Source of the DNA: Marsupella aquatica
Taxonomy: Eukaryota > Marchantiophyta
DNA length: 64,000 nucleotides
Reading direction: 5' to 3'
NCBI GenBank assembly: GCA_973895155.1
Contig: OZ316893.1
Coordinates: 17,918,001 to 17,982,000, forward strand
Program-made: the position numbers and the translations under genes
In this document: positions 1-11,559 of the stretch, one piece after another
How the letters are laid out: every line of letters begins with the position of its first letter
Position numbering within the stretch: position 1 is the first letter of the stretch
Notes under the pieces: generated by a model
Database searches by the model: none
The model's input: only the letters and a program-made list of their open reading frames with translations
Told to the model about the DNA's origin: nothing

Positions 1-2230
1 GGCATGCGCATTTGCTAACAACTCATTGGCGGCTGCAACCTTGGGTCATAGTTGTAGAAGCTCAGCCTCTTGAGCTGCAACTTCATCCTCTAGGTACACG
101 GACTCAACCCGGTACCGCTCTATCCGTTGAAGGGCCTCCGATTGAGCCCGACCTGCCTTTACTGCGGTAACCAACTCCTGATTGAAGAAGTAGGCTACCT
201 TCCGAGCCATGAACTCCCCGGTATCTAGGGCTATCTATTGGGAGAAATCTCCCAAAAGCCCATTTAGAAATGTACCTGGTATGAAGAGTTCCGAGTGGTC
301 CAGGTTATGCCCGTCTGGAGTTGGGCACGGGCAGACGTTAACTCGCGTGGGAGCCGGGGTAGTGACATCCAGCCCTGGGGATGTACTGTTGGAAGGGGCT
401 GGAGTGTCCTCCTCCACCATCGGGCCATCCTCTGGAATAGCCACTGGTGGGTCTTCTGGACCCTCGGGCTCGGGAAAAGCCTCCACCGCCCCGACTTCTG
501 CTCCAGGCCCGGCCTGGTTGATTGCATCTAAGGTTGCGATCACTGCCTCTTCCGGTACTTCTTTGGCCATGGCTACCGCTACCTGTGGAGATTGGATGGT
601 GAGGCCTGCGTTGCCGCCGGACTTTGGGCCTCGGGTTGAGGCCGTCTCTCCAAGGCTGGGAGATCCACTTAGTCGGGACCAACTTAGTTACGTTGACCCG
701 GGGAAGGGTTCGTCGATCAAACCGGGCGTACCACTCGAGAATGATCTCGATGTGGCTCGCGAAATATGCCTTCCCGCCAATGTATAGCGACTTCCTTCGC
801 CGCTCCATCTCTTCATGGAACTTCTTAGCGAAGTACAAAGCCCACTTCCTAGGTTGATAGTTCTCAACCTGGATAACCTGGGCAGCGGAGATCTTTCCCC
901 GGGGTTCCATCATGTGGAGGGCGTACCTCTGGAACTCTAGCCGCTCAGCTATCTTGGGGATGAGGCAGGTCCTCATCACAAACCCGTTGTCCACTAACCC
1001 CTCGGAGGGAAAACTCAAGGATTGGTGCTTATCTCCCTTGCCCCCGGGAGCCCGTGATTCGACTCGATGATCGCCCTCGGGTAGCCCGAAGATCATCCTG
1101 AGCCGCTCCTTTCTGAGGGACATATTCCTCCCCCGCAGCCAAGTATGCTGACGGACGTCATCATAATTCTTGACAAACTCCGTCATGTCCTCCCCGTAGT
1201 ATATGCAGGTGTTCCAGGGGAGAGAGGCGAGGTGCTCAAACCCCTGAGTCTTCAAGTACACCGCATGTTTGGGGTGGAGGATGTTCTTATGCACGTTTTC
1301 CCCCATGCGGTGCATTGTTACCTTGGCTGCGGCTACCGTGGCCATGGGTAGCCCGGATACAGCTGCGGGTTCCTTCCTCTTCTTTCCCTGAGACTGGCTC
1401 TCGTGATGGCTCGGGGAGGGTGACACCTCCCCATCCTCCCGATCGGGTATGGGTAGTGCCACCACCATTAGTATTGGGGCCGGGGAGGCTACGGTCACCG
1501 TGTTATCCGCTGGAGCAGCTACTCGGGTCCGGGCCTGGGGAAGGGGCGATGTAGTGTCGGCTCCCTGGGTGCTTGCTCCTCTAGGCCGCCTGAGCAGGGG
1601 TAAGGTATCGTCTTCGTCGTCGCTCAGGTCCATAGCATTGACGACGGAGCGTACTTGTACTAGCGGGGCGACCGGCGGTGGGGATTGGCTAGGTTGAGGT
1701 TGAGGTTGAGGTTGAGGTTGAGCCTGGACTGGTGCGGGTATGGGCATGGCTGGGCTGGCACCGGTGGTCGATGGTGTAGTTGCCATGAAATTCTGTAGGT
1801 GCCGGTAGAGGTTTTCTGATGCAAGTGTAGACGCCCTTGTAGATCGGGTAGTGCTAGACTCGTTGTTGATGATGTCCCGGACCCGAGCGGGGATGTGGTC
1901 AAAGTGGTGCCGCTGTAAGTTGATCGTGCCCAGGATATTGAAGACCTCGTCCGGGAGCTGAAGCAACGCCTCCCAGAAGCCGATATATTTGCCTCCGTTG
2001 AAGAAGTACCGTGATATTTCTTTGGGTCGGTAAAGCTTGCTTTGAGATGGGTAATCAAAGTTAAGGATATAGTGATGGCGGACTGCTAGGCGGATGGCTC
2101 TCTCGTACTCGCGTTCAATCTCGTATCGTCGCGGGTTGGTGTGTTTCAACAAGTCGGCCAAGTGCCCTCCGATAGACAGGAACTGTGTCCAGAATCGTAT
2201 GGCCAAACTGGAAAGGATTGTGTGCGACAT
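1..2230 (-). pseudogene. LTR-borne family A protein, copy A1
   Basis: About 740 codons are visible and the C-terminus is lost at the window edge. The ATG at 2230 opens a frame of roughly 540 readable residues. An N-terminal helical region (residues 1-130) is followed by a low-complexity Pro/Gln linker (about 150-190), an acidic-basic linker, and a core with the motif GFEHLASLPWN. About 40 residues later comes RLRMIFGLPEG, then a conserved block ending SHIEIILEWY. Near 570-600 the frame shifts; a Pro/Glu-rich tail follows (570-235), then an in-frame TAG, then a coiled-coil-like region. Homologues in the window are at 8693-11010 and 30838-34287. The core resembles, from memory, plant transposon-associated mobile-domain proteins. 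No catalytic motif is seen and the function is unknown. Confidence 0.6.
1691..1722 (-). repeat. GGTTGA hexamer microsatellite in coding sequence
   Basis: About five copies of aggttg in a row encode a Gln-Pro run in the linker of the A1 protein. The tract is in frame, so it changes only linker length. Confidence 0.85.
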
Positions 2231-2327
2231 TCAGAGGAGATGGAAGGCGACTAAAGATAAGAGAGAGAACTAGGGTCAAAGCTGGCACGTGGACTGAAGA
2301 ACTGGTGCACTGCAAAGGATCGGCCCC

Positions 2328-2340
2328 CTTTTTATACCCT
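2328..2340 (-). promoter_or_regulatory. Candidate TATA box of the A1 gene
   Basis: Read on the minus strand the sequence is GGTATAAAAAGG, about 100 bp upstream of the ATG at 2230 and inside the LTR-like unit. This is the spacing expected for a plant core promoter with a short leader. Seen: the motif. Inferred: promoter activity. Confidence 0.45.
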
Positions 2341-2705
2341 GAGAGCTTGTCAATCGCCCGTCGCCTCCTCATCGCTTATAGGTCTAGCATTTCACGCCTG
2401 TAGTGTACCGGCCACTCCGCCAGTCTGGGTCAGCGCGTGTCAGTGGCCGCCTCCCAAAGTTTGTTATACCGACCCGAGGGGGGGAAAGGGGAGGGCCCAT
2501 TACACGCTCTCAACCCGGGTGTGCAAATGGCGACCCACCGCCAGCCCGAACACGAACGCCCCTTATTGACTAATGATTTCCTACTCATAATGGCTACCTA
2601 AATAATGTCGTTATGCTAATAATTACGGCCTAAGATACCTCTACCGCGCGTGCTAAGCGTGGTTAGGCCGAATCATTTATTAGCCATCGTACTGACGACG
2701 TCACA

Positions 2706-3577
2706 ACAACTTATCAGTCACCCTTGGGAAGTGTGATACACTCTCCCCAACAGCCACCAAGGCATCCACTTCTAACAACTTCCCCTTCATGTACATGTGG
2801 AATTTGGGAAATAAGCATGGTCGTCGACTATTGTGCTTATCCTCCTCATAAAATGTGGTCCATTTCCCAACAATCTCTTGAGAGTTATACAACATGAATG
2901 CAATGAGTTTAGTGCGCTCACTAGGGTCAAGAAGCCGTTCTCCCTTTGCACCTGTCAAACGGTCATCCTCATAGTCTGCTTCTCTTGATGCCTCATCTAT
3001 CCACCCCATTGGAGCATTTTAATCAAGTGTATCAATAATGTTTGTACAATAAAACATGCTCTCTGCTCCAAGATGACGCTCAGCAATGCTACCTTCCACC
3101 CTTGCGTGATTTGAAACATAGGACTTCATCACTCCCATGTACCGCTCCACCCACTACATCCAACGACAATGTACAAGGCCTGCAATACCAACCTCACGCA
3201 CTTGATGTAGTAGAAAATGAACCTGACCATCAAAAAATGAAGGAGGAAGGGCCCTTTCAAGTTTGCACACAACCTCCACTCCAAACACCTCCATTGATGC
3301 AACCTCATCCTCGTTCACCTCCTTTTGACACACCCATCTCAACAACTTACCCAACAACCAAAGGGCATCACAAAGATCCTCACTACCCAATCCAATAATA
3401 GCAACTGGAATAACATGTTGCAATAAGCAATGATAATCATGGGTCTCCAAGAAAGCTGGCCATTTTGGAGAGTCAAGTCCACCAAATGCCTTGCGGAGAT
3501 TGGCACCATACCCTATAGGAAATCGCATAGACCCTATGCATTTGCAAAACTCAGTCCGCTCACCTTGTGTCAAAACT
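2706..3577 (-). pseudogene. CACTA (En/Spm) TNP2 transposase, C-terminal part with DUF4218
   Basis: This is the C-terminal third of a CACTA transposase, which cuts and pastes elements with CACTA ends. The reading matches the conserved plant block: THDYHCLLQHVIPVAI, then LPPSFFDGQVHFLLHQV, then VHCRWM, ERYMGVMKSYVSNHA and EGSIAERHLGAE (DUF4218). A TAG replaces the usual Tyr of the WMYPFER motif, near 3153. A second stop near 3020 separates an acidic tail. The upstream part of the same gene lies at 11560-12971, on the far side of A2, which inserted between them. The left end abuts A1. Family assignment is firm; activity is excluded by the stops. Confidence 0.85.
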
Positions 3578-4967
3578 TGTCGCGCCCATAATCCGGGCCT
3601 TAAATCCAAGTTAGTTCCCTGGGGTGACCACGACCACTAGTAGGGGTGTAGTGGTCCCGATTAGCCCTAAGTTGGGCTAAGTCGATATACTTGCCGATAT
3701 AATACTTACGTAACTCGTACGGGTATAGGTATATTTGTTTTCCACCGCTGGAATATTCCCACAGTTAGTGACTTGGACTAACTCCCGGCTTGGGGCTTTC
3801 AAGCCATCCACGCGACTTAGAACCTTGCGTTATGCAACCCGAGGCAATCCCTACCATTAGTCCGCACCCGGTACGTCCCTTCAAATGGCGTCTTTGCCCA
3901 GACAAAGCATGCACACAACACCAGTTACTTGCGATAGAATCAGAGGGAAAAGACTACATTTTACTCAGCAAAGAATCGGTTTACATAGTTGACTTGACTT
4001 CTAAGGGGTCAGTAGGCCTAATGGCAGTCGATGCCCAGTCTCTACGAGGCCATGTGTAGTTTGTCAGGGAAAACCAAAAAGCACACTTTATGGTCTTCCA
4101 ACTCGGTATTCGTTCCCGTAAAGAACAAGATGGGGTTGGTTTGATAGATTTAAACAACAATAATAGACTTAAGATGTTTTCCACACATAGTAATCAAGTT
4201 TGATTACTTTACTAAGGTATTTTGAAGATCGCTCCACAGCAGTGAGAAGTTTTTAATGATATCTCAGCATTATGTAACCATAAATTAATGAAAAGGGAAT
4301 GATTAACAAAATATTAAAAAAAAATTATCTTAAAGTATGCTAAGGGAGTCTGGAATTGACCAAGGTTGCTCCTTAGACATAAGTCAAAATGAAAAAACTT
4401 AAGTATTCAAATCCATATTGTTTTTCAGATCTAGAATGTTTACTAGATTACCCTTTTAAAGTGCCGTCAACACGTCTTGTCTTTTCTTTCTAAGTGGTAC
4501 TCAGACAAGATCTAAAAGAGTGACTACTTCAACATTTAGATGGTACTAAGCAACATGAAAGAAAATCCATCAATTTCAATAAGACATAAACTCAATGAGT
4601 TAACTTTAAGAACTTAGGAATTTGTAATGAGTCACCAAGGAGGAATCTTTCATCACAAGATCCAAAGATTTCTTACAAATGCAATTTTACTTCTTGTGTT
4701 TATGATAAGTGTAGAAACACAAGGAGGTAAGTCTCTCCTGTTATTAAGCCTAATTTAGAACTCATAGGTTCAGAATCAATAGACTTAACAAGAGGGAGAG
4801 GCAAAAATGCACAACTTAACCATAAACTACACTAGTGGTGGAGGGGTCTTATAGTAAAAATCTACAGAGTAAGAGGGTCATAAGGTCGAAGAGACATGCC
4901 TCTTCATACTCCTCAAAAAGTTAAAATGATGATTCAGTAAGTGAAAAGCCGGAAAACTGGCTAAGTC

Positions 4968-5105
4968 TGAACTCGTAAACTAGTAAAAACGTAAAGTCGT
5001 AAAGTCACTAACTCGTAACTCGTAATCGTAAGTAACTCGTAAGTAATAAACTAGTAACTAGTAAACTCGTAAACCCGTATACCCGTATACTCGTATTGCG
5101 GTATA
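4968..5105 (-). repeat. TTTACGAGT/TTTACTAGT degenerate tandem array, 3' side of B1 gene
   Basis: On the plus strand, units such as ACTCGTAAACTAGTAA recur with variable spacing. The same array occurs 5' of the B1 gene (7913-8050) and at both sides of the B3 gene, so it is a structural feature of the family. Confidence 0.8.
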
Positions 5106-5319
5106 CTTAAGAAACTTAACGAATTCAACTATTTTTAACTTTCTACTCGTAGCTCATAAAACTCTCAAATTTGCCAGAAGTCTCTCCTAAGTACAGACTA
5201 CACCCTAAAGTAGTCTCATAGTTTTTAAAAGCTCTAGAACACATTTCTAAAAATTGGACAAGATGTACTACTCTAAAACTTAACTAAAAACACTTAGGAC
5301 TTCTGCCTTAATCTTGGTG

Positions 5320-7738
5320 TCAAATGTTGTTGGGTTCGAGAAGCTCCACAAAAACAATGGTGCCTGATTGGACAACCTCCATGAGCTCAGCCTGTCGTGG
5401 TGAACCTCGAGAATAGGGCAAGCATCTCAATTGCCTCTCTGGGTACATCAGAGGCATTTTCCTCATCAAATAACAAGAATCTATTTGAAGTGCCTCCCGG
5501 TAAATTCCAATCACATCATTGATTGCAAGTAGCAGCATGAACCTGGGGATAATAGGATAGGAAATCCTCAGTCCTCATCATCTTTGAGTAAAAAGGTCAA
5601 AGTCTCCAACAAACATCCTTAAAGTACCCGTTGAACTTGGCCAGGGTCTGAGTGGTGACATTATTCCAGATGCTGAGCTGCTTCTCAGCCAATGTGCTGG
5701 TTGAAACCAGCTCAACCTTAGGTTTCTTAGGGATGTAATTGTTCTGCCAAGAAGTGGATTTCTTACTCTGCATGAGGAAAGAAAGCACAAAGTCCAGGAC
5801 ATAGGCTGCAAAATTCCCAAAGTAGGTCAGGACCAGATCAGGATCCTCCACTTCTACATCACCTTGTAGCAACATCACTGCCAGAATAGGTCAGAACTAG
5901 ACAGAGTCAGTCCAGTGCTCATCATACTGGGCCATTTCCAATCGGGAAGTCCCATGACACCTCAGGTCAAAAATGTAGCTCGCCTCAGTTTTCTTTAAGT
6001 AATAATATCTCCAGAATTCTCCAACTGGTGGCCTGTTGGCATGCATAATCTTACAAGTGTCTACATACTTTTGTACTTGGGCCTGAGGAAGCCTGGGGTA
6101 CTTCCTCTCAATAGTGCATTCTTGGGAGTCTGAGTAGAGGATGTAACAACTGCTACTAGGTTTGGGTTTGACCTCAGAGCTGTATCAACATCCTCAAATC
6201 CTTGCCTGGGTGATGACTCAAGAGAATTGTCATAAGATCTATAGGTGTCATTATCTGAAGGCGGGTCAGAGTCATCAGAAAGATCTCGGCTAACATAAGG
6301 ATCTTCAGGCTGACCCCGAGTGAAGATAGGTCCATCAGTGGGTTCATAGTTGGAATCAGGACTCTATGAGTAAGGATCTGGATTATGAGGAATTTATGCA
6401 ACTGGGGATTTCTGAGTTAAGTTGCTAACAATTGACATTATCTCCCGTGGCTCACACTGTAGCATGCCTAATAAATTATTTACAATGGCAGCATAGTTTA
6501 TATCCTCTGTCACAGGAATAGATTCATTTGGCTCTATAGGCAAACTTGGTGGGGCAGCAGGGGTAAGGGCAACGAATTCTTCTGAGGCTGATCCCTCAAT
6601 AGGAGAAGTTGTCCTGACAGGAGTTAATTGGTCTGGGAATGGAGATGATAAGCTAATTGCCTCTGATCTTAAATCACAGAGAACATCGTAGAGCTCAGCA
6701 TCACTACAACCAAAAAGAGAAATTAACTTATCAATAAGTTGTTGATTGAACTCTGCTTTTGAAGAAGTAGTCGTATCAACCCTTAAAATGGCAGCAGTAG
6801 TCAGGTCAACAACATCTTCTTGTTGCTCAGAGAAGTCCTCATCTTCTTCAGCTCCAGATCGATCTCCCGTATTAACTTCTCGTGAATATACCAGGTTATC
6901 CAAGGGATATCAAACTAGCTCCAAGTCGTGAGTAGGTGAAACTTCAAGTTCACCCATAGAGGCCTCTTCCAAATCCATATCAACATCCACATTTTGATCA
7001 TTAGAATCCAGGGCAATAGCATCCACTGGTTCTTCCACACCAATTTCTTCTTCAATGCCTAGTTCGATCAAGAGTAATCCTCTTTCTGTTCTCTCCTCTG
7101 GATGTAAACAATCATAAGCCTGATAGAGCTGAGACAAATAAACCTGCAGATAAGTGGGTCTACCTGCCTTCATGCTCCTCACCTGATCCTTCATCACATT
7201 GAAAATTAACAAAGCCCAATTCACCTGGATGGCTCCACTATGTGCAACTACAATAGTATTCACTAAAGCCACTAGACAGATGATTGGCTCTTTTGGGTGT
7301 AAAATTGGCATTAGAAATTCCAGAAGCACTCTCAAATTTGGATAAGTACACTGTGTTAAATTCCAGCCATTTGTGAGATTGCGAATCCTAGAGAAGTAGG
7401 GAGTAGACAAATCTTTCTTCAAGATTCGAATACAATCCTTCTCCTTCTGGAGGGCAGCGGAAGGCATGAGTACTTTGCTCCACAGTCCATAGACTTGGCC
7501 GAGCTTGAATGGTCTGTCAAAATTCAAGAGCAATCAACGACCCTCTCACGAAATCTTGTAAGTAAGAATCAAGCTCAACATTCTAGGGAATTGCAAGTAA
7601 ATGCTCTAGTCCAAGCTGCTGCAGTGAAGTTCGTAAATTTGCACAACTGTCAGGCGCCTTTAGAATCCGAGCGACCACCCCCTTAGGAATTTCCGGAGCA
7701 TCGACACGGTACTGCTCGTCAGTGCCGATGTCAGCCAT
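5320..7738 (-). pseudogene. Family B LTR-borne protein, copy B1
   Basis: The start at 7738 gives MADIGTDEQYRV, matching MADLGADEQYRV of B3. The protein would be about 800 residues. Its N-terminal domain has LQQLGLEHLLAIP, YLQDFV and a VNWALL-type block. An acidic linker follows, holding two related helical motifs of the pattern LIxLxxCSDxxxYD...L. A C-terminal domain has PPVGEFWRYYYLK-like, GDVEVEDPDLVLTYFGN and MPLMYPERQLRCLPYSRG segments. Stops and frameshifts interrupt it in several places, for example near 5880 and in the N-terminal domain. Homologues are at 37331-39167 and 51196-53599. I recognise no enzyme. The N-terminal half is arranged like the family A proteins. Confidence 0.6.
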
Positions 7739-7912
7739 AGCTCCTATCTTTGATGAGAGCGCAAAGAAATGGGGAGGTTGAGAGAGTCGATAGAGGAGGG
7801 ATGGAGTCAGGAGTGAGTGCCCGAGGTCTACATTGCCTTCGCTTCAATGCACGCTCGCCATTCCATTGCTAAGTCCCGTTGAATGTAGCCGTAAGACGTC
7901 GCAATCCCCGGT

Positions 7913-8050
7913 CGCCAACTCGTAAGGCAAAACTCGTAAAGCCCTAACTAGTAAACTCGTAACTAGTAAACAGTCGTGAACTCGTAAACTCGTAAACCAG
8001 GATACTATTAACTAGTAACTAGTAAACTCGTAAACTTGTAAAAAGGAGTT
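7913..8050 (-). repeat. TTTACGAGT-type array, 5' side of B1 gene
   Basis: Degenerate units of aactcgtaaactagtaa type lie in the leader of the B1 gene, between the unit end (8193) and the ATG (7738). Confidence 0.8.
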
Positions 8051-8692
8051 TACTTGTAACTTAGACTTGGGAACCCGTAACTTATAGACAAAATGCTATC
8101 TCCGCTATGTTAGCAATAATTATAGTTTAATCACCATAGAAAATTTTAAAAAATTCAGTTTCTTCCTACTTTTGGAATTACCCACTACTTACACCCTGCC
8201 CCGCGCTTGCCCAGCAAGCTCGACTCTGGCTCTCACTCCTTAGTGCACTCTGACCTTGCTCAGGCCGGGACTCCCCGTGCCTTGCCTTTTCTAGCGCTAA
8301 GGTGAACTAAGTCTTCTCCCCCTCCCACAGCGGAAGGGGAAGCCTAAATACTACGTTTGCGGAAAGGAGCCAGAAGATATTACCTCCCGGGGTAATGCCT
8401 ACTGACTAACTACCTTCTGACTAACCGGCCGTACTTCTTCTCACCGGATGACCGTCAGTGGCAAGGGGCGCTGACCAGGGTGGCAGTAGCTAAGTCTACT
8501 GACCAAAATTCTAGTCCGTTGATGGACTCTATCCTACGTCGGCTGATCCTAACTGATCCAGTCCTAATTTTTCCTATTGTGCCGCTAATCGGCGCCTAAT
8601 GACAGCTATTCTGTTGTTAAGCTTAATCAAAAAGATGTTGTTGACTCAACTGCCTCGTGCAGTGCCTGCTCACACCCTCCGCTAACCATCCC

Positions 8693-11010
8693 TTACGTGC
8701 GTGCTGTGGTCGGACCAGGGTTTGTCCCCTTGTCGGGGCGAGACCTCGAGCCACCTTGATCAGAGGTGGGTCTAGGTCTTGCTCGCTGGCTGACGAGCAG
8801 GGTAATGCGATCCTTCAAGGCCTTGTTATCCCGTACCGCCTCCTCTGCCTCGTTCGCAACTTTGTTGACCTCGGTCTGGAGCCATGCTACCTCCAGGCTG
8901 AGCTGGCCGATGGAGTCACAATAGGTCTGGTTCTGCGCCAACAATTTATCTCGCTCGGCGGAGAGACTAGCCACCTGCTGAGCTACCAACAGGAATTGGT
9001 TGTTGAGGTTGGTCAGGCTGGTAACCCGAGCCAAGGATTATGAGCGCAACTGAAGCACAGTGTCGTCCAGCTTCTTGAGATATGCTTGCACCGCGCTCAA
9101 CTCCTGGTTCAGTCCTTCCCGTTGTTCAACGGTGCAAACTAACTCTTCACGGCGGGTGGTAGCCTCCTCTTTGAGGTGTTCTACTAGCATTTGGAGGCGC
9201 CCGATCTCGTTCCCCTTTGCCATGAGTTCTTCCTCCAAGCGGCTTACGATCCGTGGTTGGTGCTCTAACATGAAGAAGGCTGGTTGGAAGTACGCCGAGA
9301 CCTGTTGCCCGATGTACATTGCCAGCTCCCCTGACATAGTCTGGCTAAACTTCTGGACCAGGTCGTAGGCCATGGTCCCCGGGGCTACTTGGTAATCCTC
9401 CATTCTCTCGGGCACCGGTGGTTCCTCGAGCTGTGTGGCAAGCTCCTCCGTAGTCTGCAATGGGGAGGGGAAGGTTTCTTCAGGTGGTGGAGGGATTGGG
9501 GGTGGTTGTACTGGGGGCAGCGGAGGCTCGACAGAAGGGGGCGGCGGGATTTCAACGGGAGGAGGTGGCGGAGTATTAGTCGGGGCCACAGGCTTGGGGT
9601 TTGCCCGAGACGTAGTGGTTTGCTCGCTCGGGGTAGCCTCCTCCATAGCGGGGCCGATGCTAGTCGGGGTTGAGGTGGCCATATTCTTTCCCTTGGCCTC
9701 CCGCCGTGCCTTGTACCAGGCGAGGATGATGGCAATGTGACTTCCTAGGTAGGTCCTTCCCTCGATAGACATACCTCCTTGAGCCCGCCTAAGCTCCCCC
9801 GAGAACCTATGGTAAAAGAATTGGGCCCAGTTCTATCGTTTGTACTGTTCCACCAGTATGATCGTACAAAGGGAGATCTCGGACCGTGGCTCAATCATGT
9901 GTAGGGTAGTCCGTATGAAGTTAAGCCGCTCCATACAGACTAAGTTGGTGCATGACCCCTGCTTGTACCCGTTGTCTGTCTTACCCTTGGGTTTGAAGCG
10001 TCGGGGTGTATACTCCTTATCCCGAATTCAGAGTTCAACCGACACCGGCCTGGTTGGCAGACAAAAGATTTGTGCCAATCGATACTCCGTAAGTGATAAG
10101 GTCTGCCCTGAAACCTTGGTGGTTGCCGCATCGATGTTGAAATTGGAGATAAACTCATAACCTCCCTTGGCCCGACTGCGTTAGGTCTCCATAGCAAGTG
10201 AGCAAACTGCTCCAACTGATACTCCTTGAGATAGTCCGTGTGGTCGGGTTTCTTGATTGTTGTCCAGACTACCTTGGGGACGCGGATTACCTGTAATAAG
10301 TTGGGCTGTTGATTATCCGAGGATTGTCGGGACTGGTTAGTTGGCGGGTTGGTCGGGGCAGGTCCAAGGGTAGCGTTGGTTCGCACCGTCAGTTTGGGGG
10401 CCGGCGTGGTCCTTGCCCGCTTTCGAGAACGCTGCTCAAGCTGCGGACTAACACGCTTGGAACCCGAGGAACACTCGGTGTTGTTCACGGGACAGACTTG
10501 GGACCGGTTTGGTGGTACGCCGGTGGTCATCGGCTGAGGGGCTAGGGATGGCGTTGGGGTAGCCATATCCCAATTGAAGGCGTTGGAGCTTTCCTCAAGG
10601 AATGTAAGATTACGCGCCGCTTCCTATTGTCTGTTGATGTCTTCTTAGCACTTTTCAGCTGCAATCTGCTGGTCGATGTAACCCGGGATCTTGTCAAACT
10701 CCGCTTGAGTCAGCCTCTAGCTGCCCTTCAGCCTAAAGAACTTTGCGGGGACTTCAAGAATTGCCTTTGCTACCGATCTAAGCCCCTCCTCGCTGAGATA
10801 TAGCTTGGTGATGTAGTCCCGCAGCTCGTTGTAGCTGGAATCCCTGGTGATGGTTGTCTTCTCATAGTTAACCTATGCTACCTTGGCCACCAACTTCACG
10901 TATCTTTGTTCGTAAGCGGCTTTCTCGGGGCAAGAGTACCAGTAAGTCTCAAAGAACTTAGCACCTACCTCGCCAAACAAGGTCCAAACTCCCAAGGCTG
11001 TAAGGGTCAT
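8693..11010 (-). pseudogene. LTR-borne family A protein, copy A2
   Basis: The ATG at 11010 (MTLTALGVW) aligns with the A1 and A3 starts. An N-terminal helical region with KLYLSEEGLRSVAKAIL is followed by a basic linker (RSRKRARTTP near 10440) and a core ending SHIAIILAWYKARREAKG (near 9720). A long proline-rich linker with runs of four to five prolines follows (about 9500-9600). The C-terminal half, 9370-8693, is a predicted coiled coil (SRLEEELMAKGNEIGRLQ and LAQNQTYCDSIGQLSLEV). Frameshifts near 10180 and 9800 and a TAA at about 9035 break it. The coiled coil suggests self-assembly, as in Gag-like or structural proteins; that is inference. Confidence 0.6.
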
Positions 11011-11559
11011 ACTAACCTTTGTAGTCTAGTTCGTTAAGTCCGCGTCCCCGCCTGGCAGTTTTGCTTGCTGGTGGAGGCCTTACTTGCCCTGACTAAATCC
11101 TGCCACAATCCGCTCTTACCCTTCGATAATTTCCTCGTAAAAGTTAGCTCGATTCGAGCAAAAGGTGAGAGTGAATGGCAGCGTCCGCAAATTCCGAAAG
11201 GTATGAATGAGCAAATGGGCCGCGGCACCATTGACTCAGATCTTATGGAGGTGCTAGGGTGAGCCCAAACGTGAGAAGGCGAGGCCATTTTGGTCGTTGA
11301 TAATGGCCCAAAGTTGGGTGTCTCGGTCCAAGCGTGATCTCCTAATGGAATTTTACTCCGCCGCCACCACCGTACCTCGGCCGATCGTAATAATTTTCTT
11401 CCCTTAATTTGTAATCATTCAACTAACCTACTCCTAATCTACTCATAATGGCAAAGATGACTATTTGTACTACTCTACACTACGGCTACTATCCTAATGA
11501 CCGTATAAGTCCTAATCTAGGACCTGCGCTCGGTTAAGTGACACGTTACCCGTGTCACA

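Larger units (their letters stand above)
1..2705 (-). mobile_element. Family A long LTR-like unit, copy A1 (cut by window edge)
   Basis: This is the 5' part, in coding orientation, of a gene-bearing LTR-like unit homologous to A2 (3578-11559) and A3 (29942-34665). Its right end reads gacgtcaca on the plus strand, so the unit begins TGTGACGTCGTCAG; A2 begins TGTGACACGGGTAA and A3 TGTGATGCCTAG. The end lies at the last codons of the CACTA transposase gene (2706-3577), so A1 appears to have inserted there. The other end and its target duplication lie outside the window. Seen: shared start and shared gene. Inferred: that it is a solo or complete LTR. Confidence 0.6.
4055..8193 (-). mobile_element. 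Family B LTR-like unit, copy B1
   Basis: A 4139-bp unit nested in A2. On the plus strand it starts TGTAGTTTG and ends ACTACTTACA, the same ends as B3 (4185 bp). Flanking pentamers are ccatg (4050-4054) and ccctg (8194-8198), matching at four of five positions. It contains one degraded gene, 5320-7738, two arrays of the TTTACGAGT type and about 1.2 kb of noncoding 3' sequence. No second LTR, polymerase or integrase is present. TG...CA ends with a 5-bp duplication suggest an LTR-retrotransposon solo LTR. Confidence 0.7.
3578..11559 (-). mobile_element. Family A solo LTR-like unit, copy A2 (contains B1)
   Basis: The unit has TG...CA ends: TGTCGCGCCCATAATC on the left and CCCGTGTCACA on the right. 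A perfect 5-bp duplication, AAACT, flanks it (3573-3577 and 11560-11564). Without nested B1 it is about 3.8 kb. It holds one gene on the minus strand (8693-11010). Its left-end sequence matches the start of A3 at 29942 (TGTGGTGCGTCCCACGG) and the next 250 bp in a patchy way, including TTTCCACCGCTGGAATATTCCC against TTCCGCCGCCGGAATGATCCCC. Because A3 lies in LTR position next to gag, A2 is read as a solo LTR of the same kind of gypsy element. It splits the CACTA transposase gene. Confidence 0.7.

Noticed and set aside
209-787. Open frame of about 190 codons on the plus strand
   Set aside because: It is the antisense shadow of the A1 gene, which has homologues at two other places in the window; this frame has none.
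4968-8050. TTTACGAGT arrays as a centromeric or telomeric satellite
   Set aside because: They are short, loose and occur only at fixed places inside family B units.
4055-8193. B1 as a complete LTR retrotransposon with two LTRs
   Set aside because: The first and last several hundred bases are not direct repeats of each other, and no polymerase or integrase is present.
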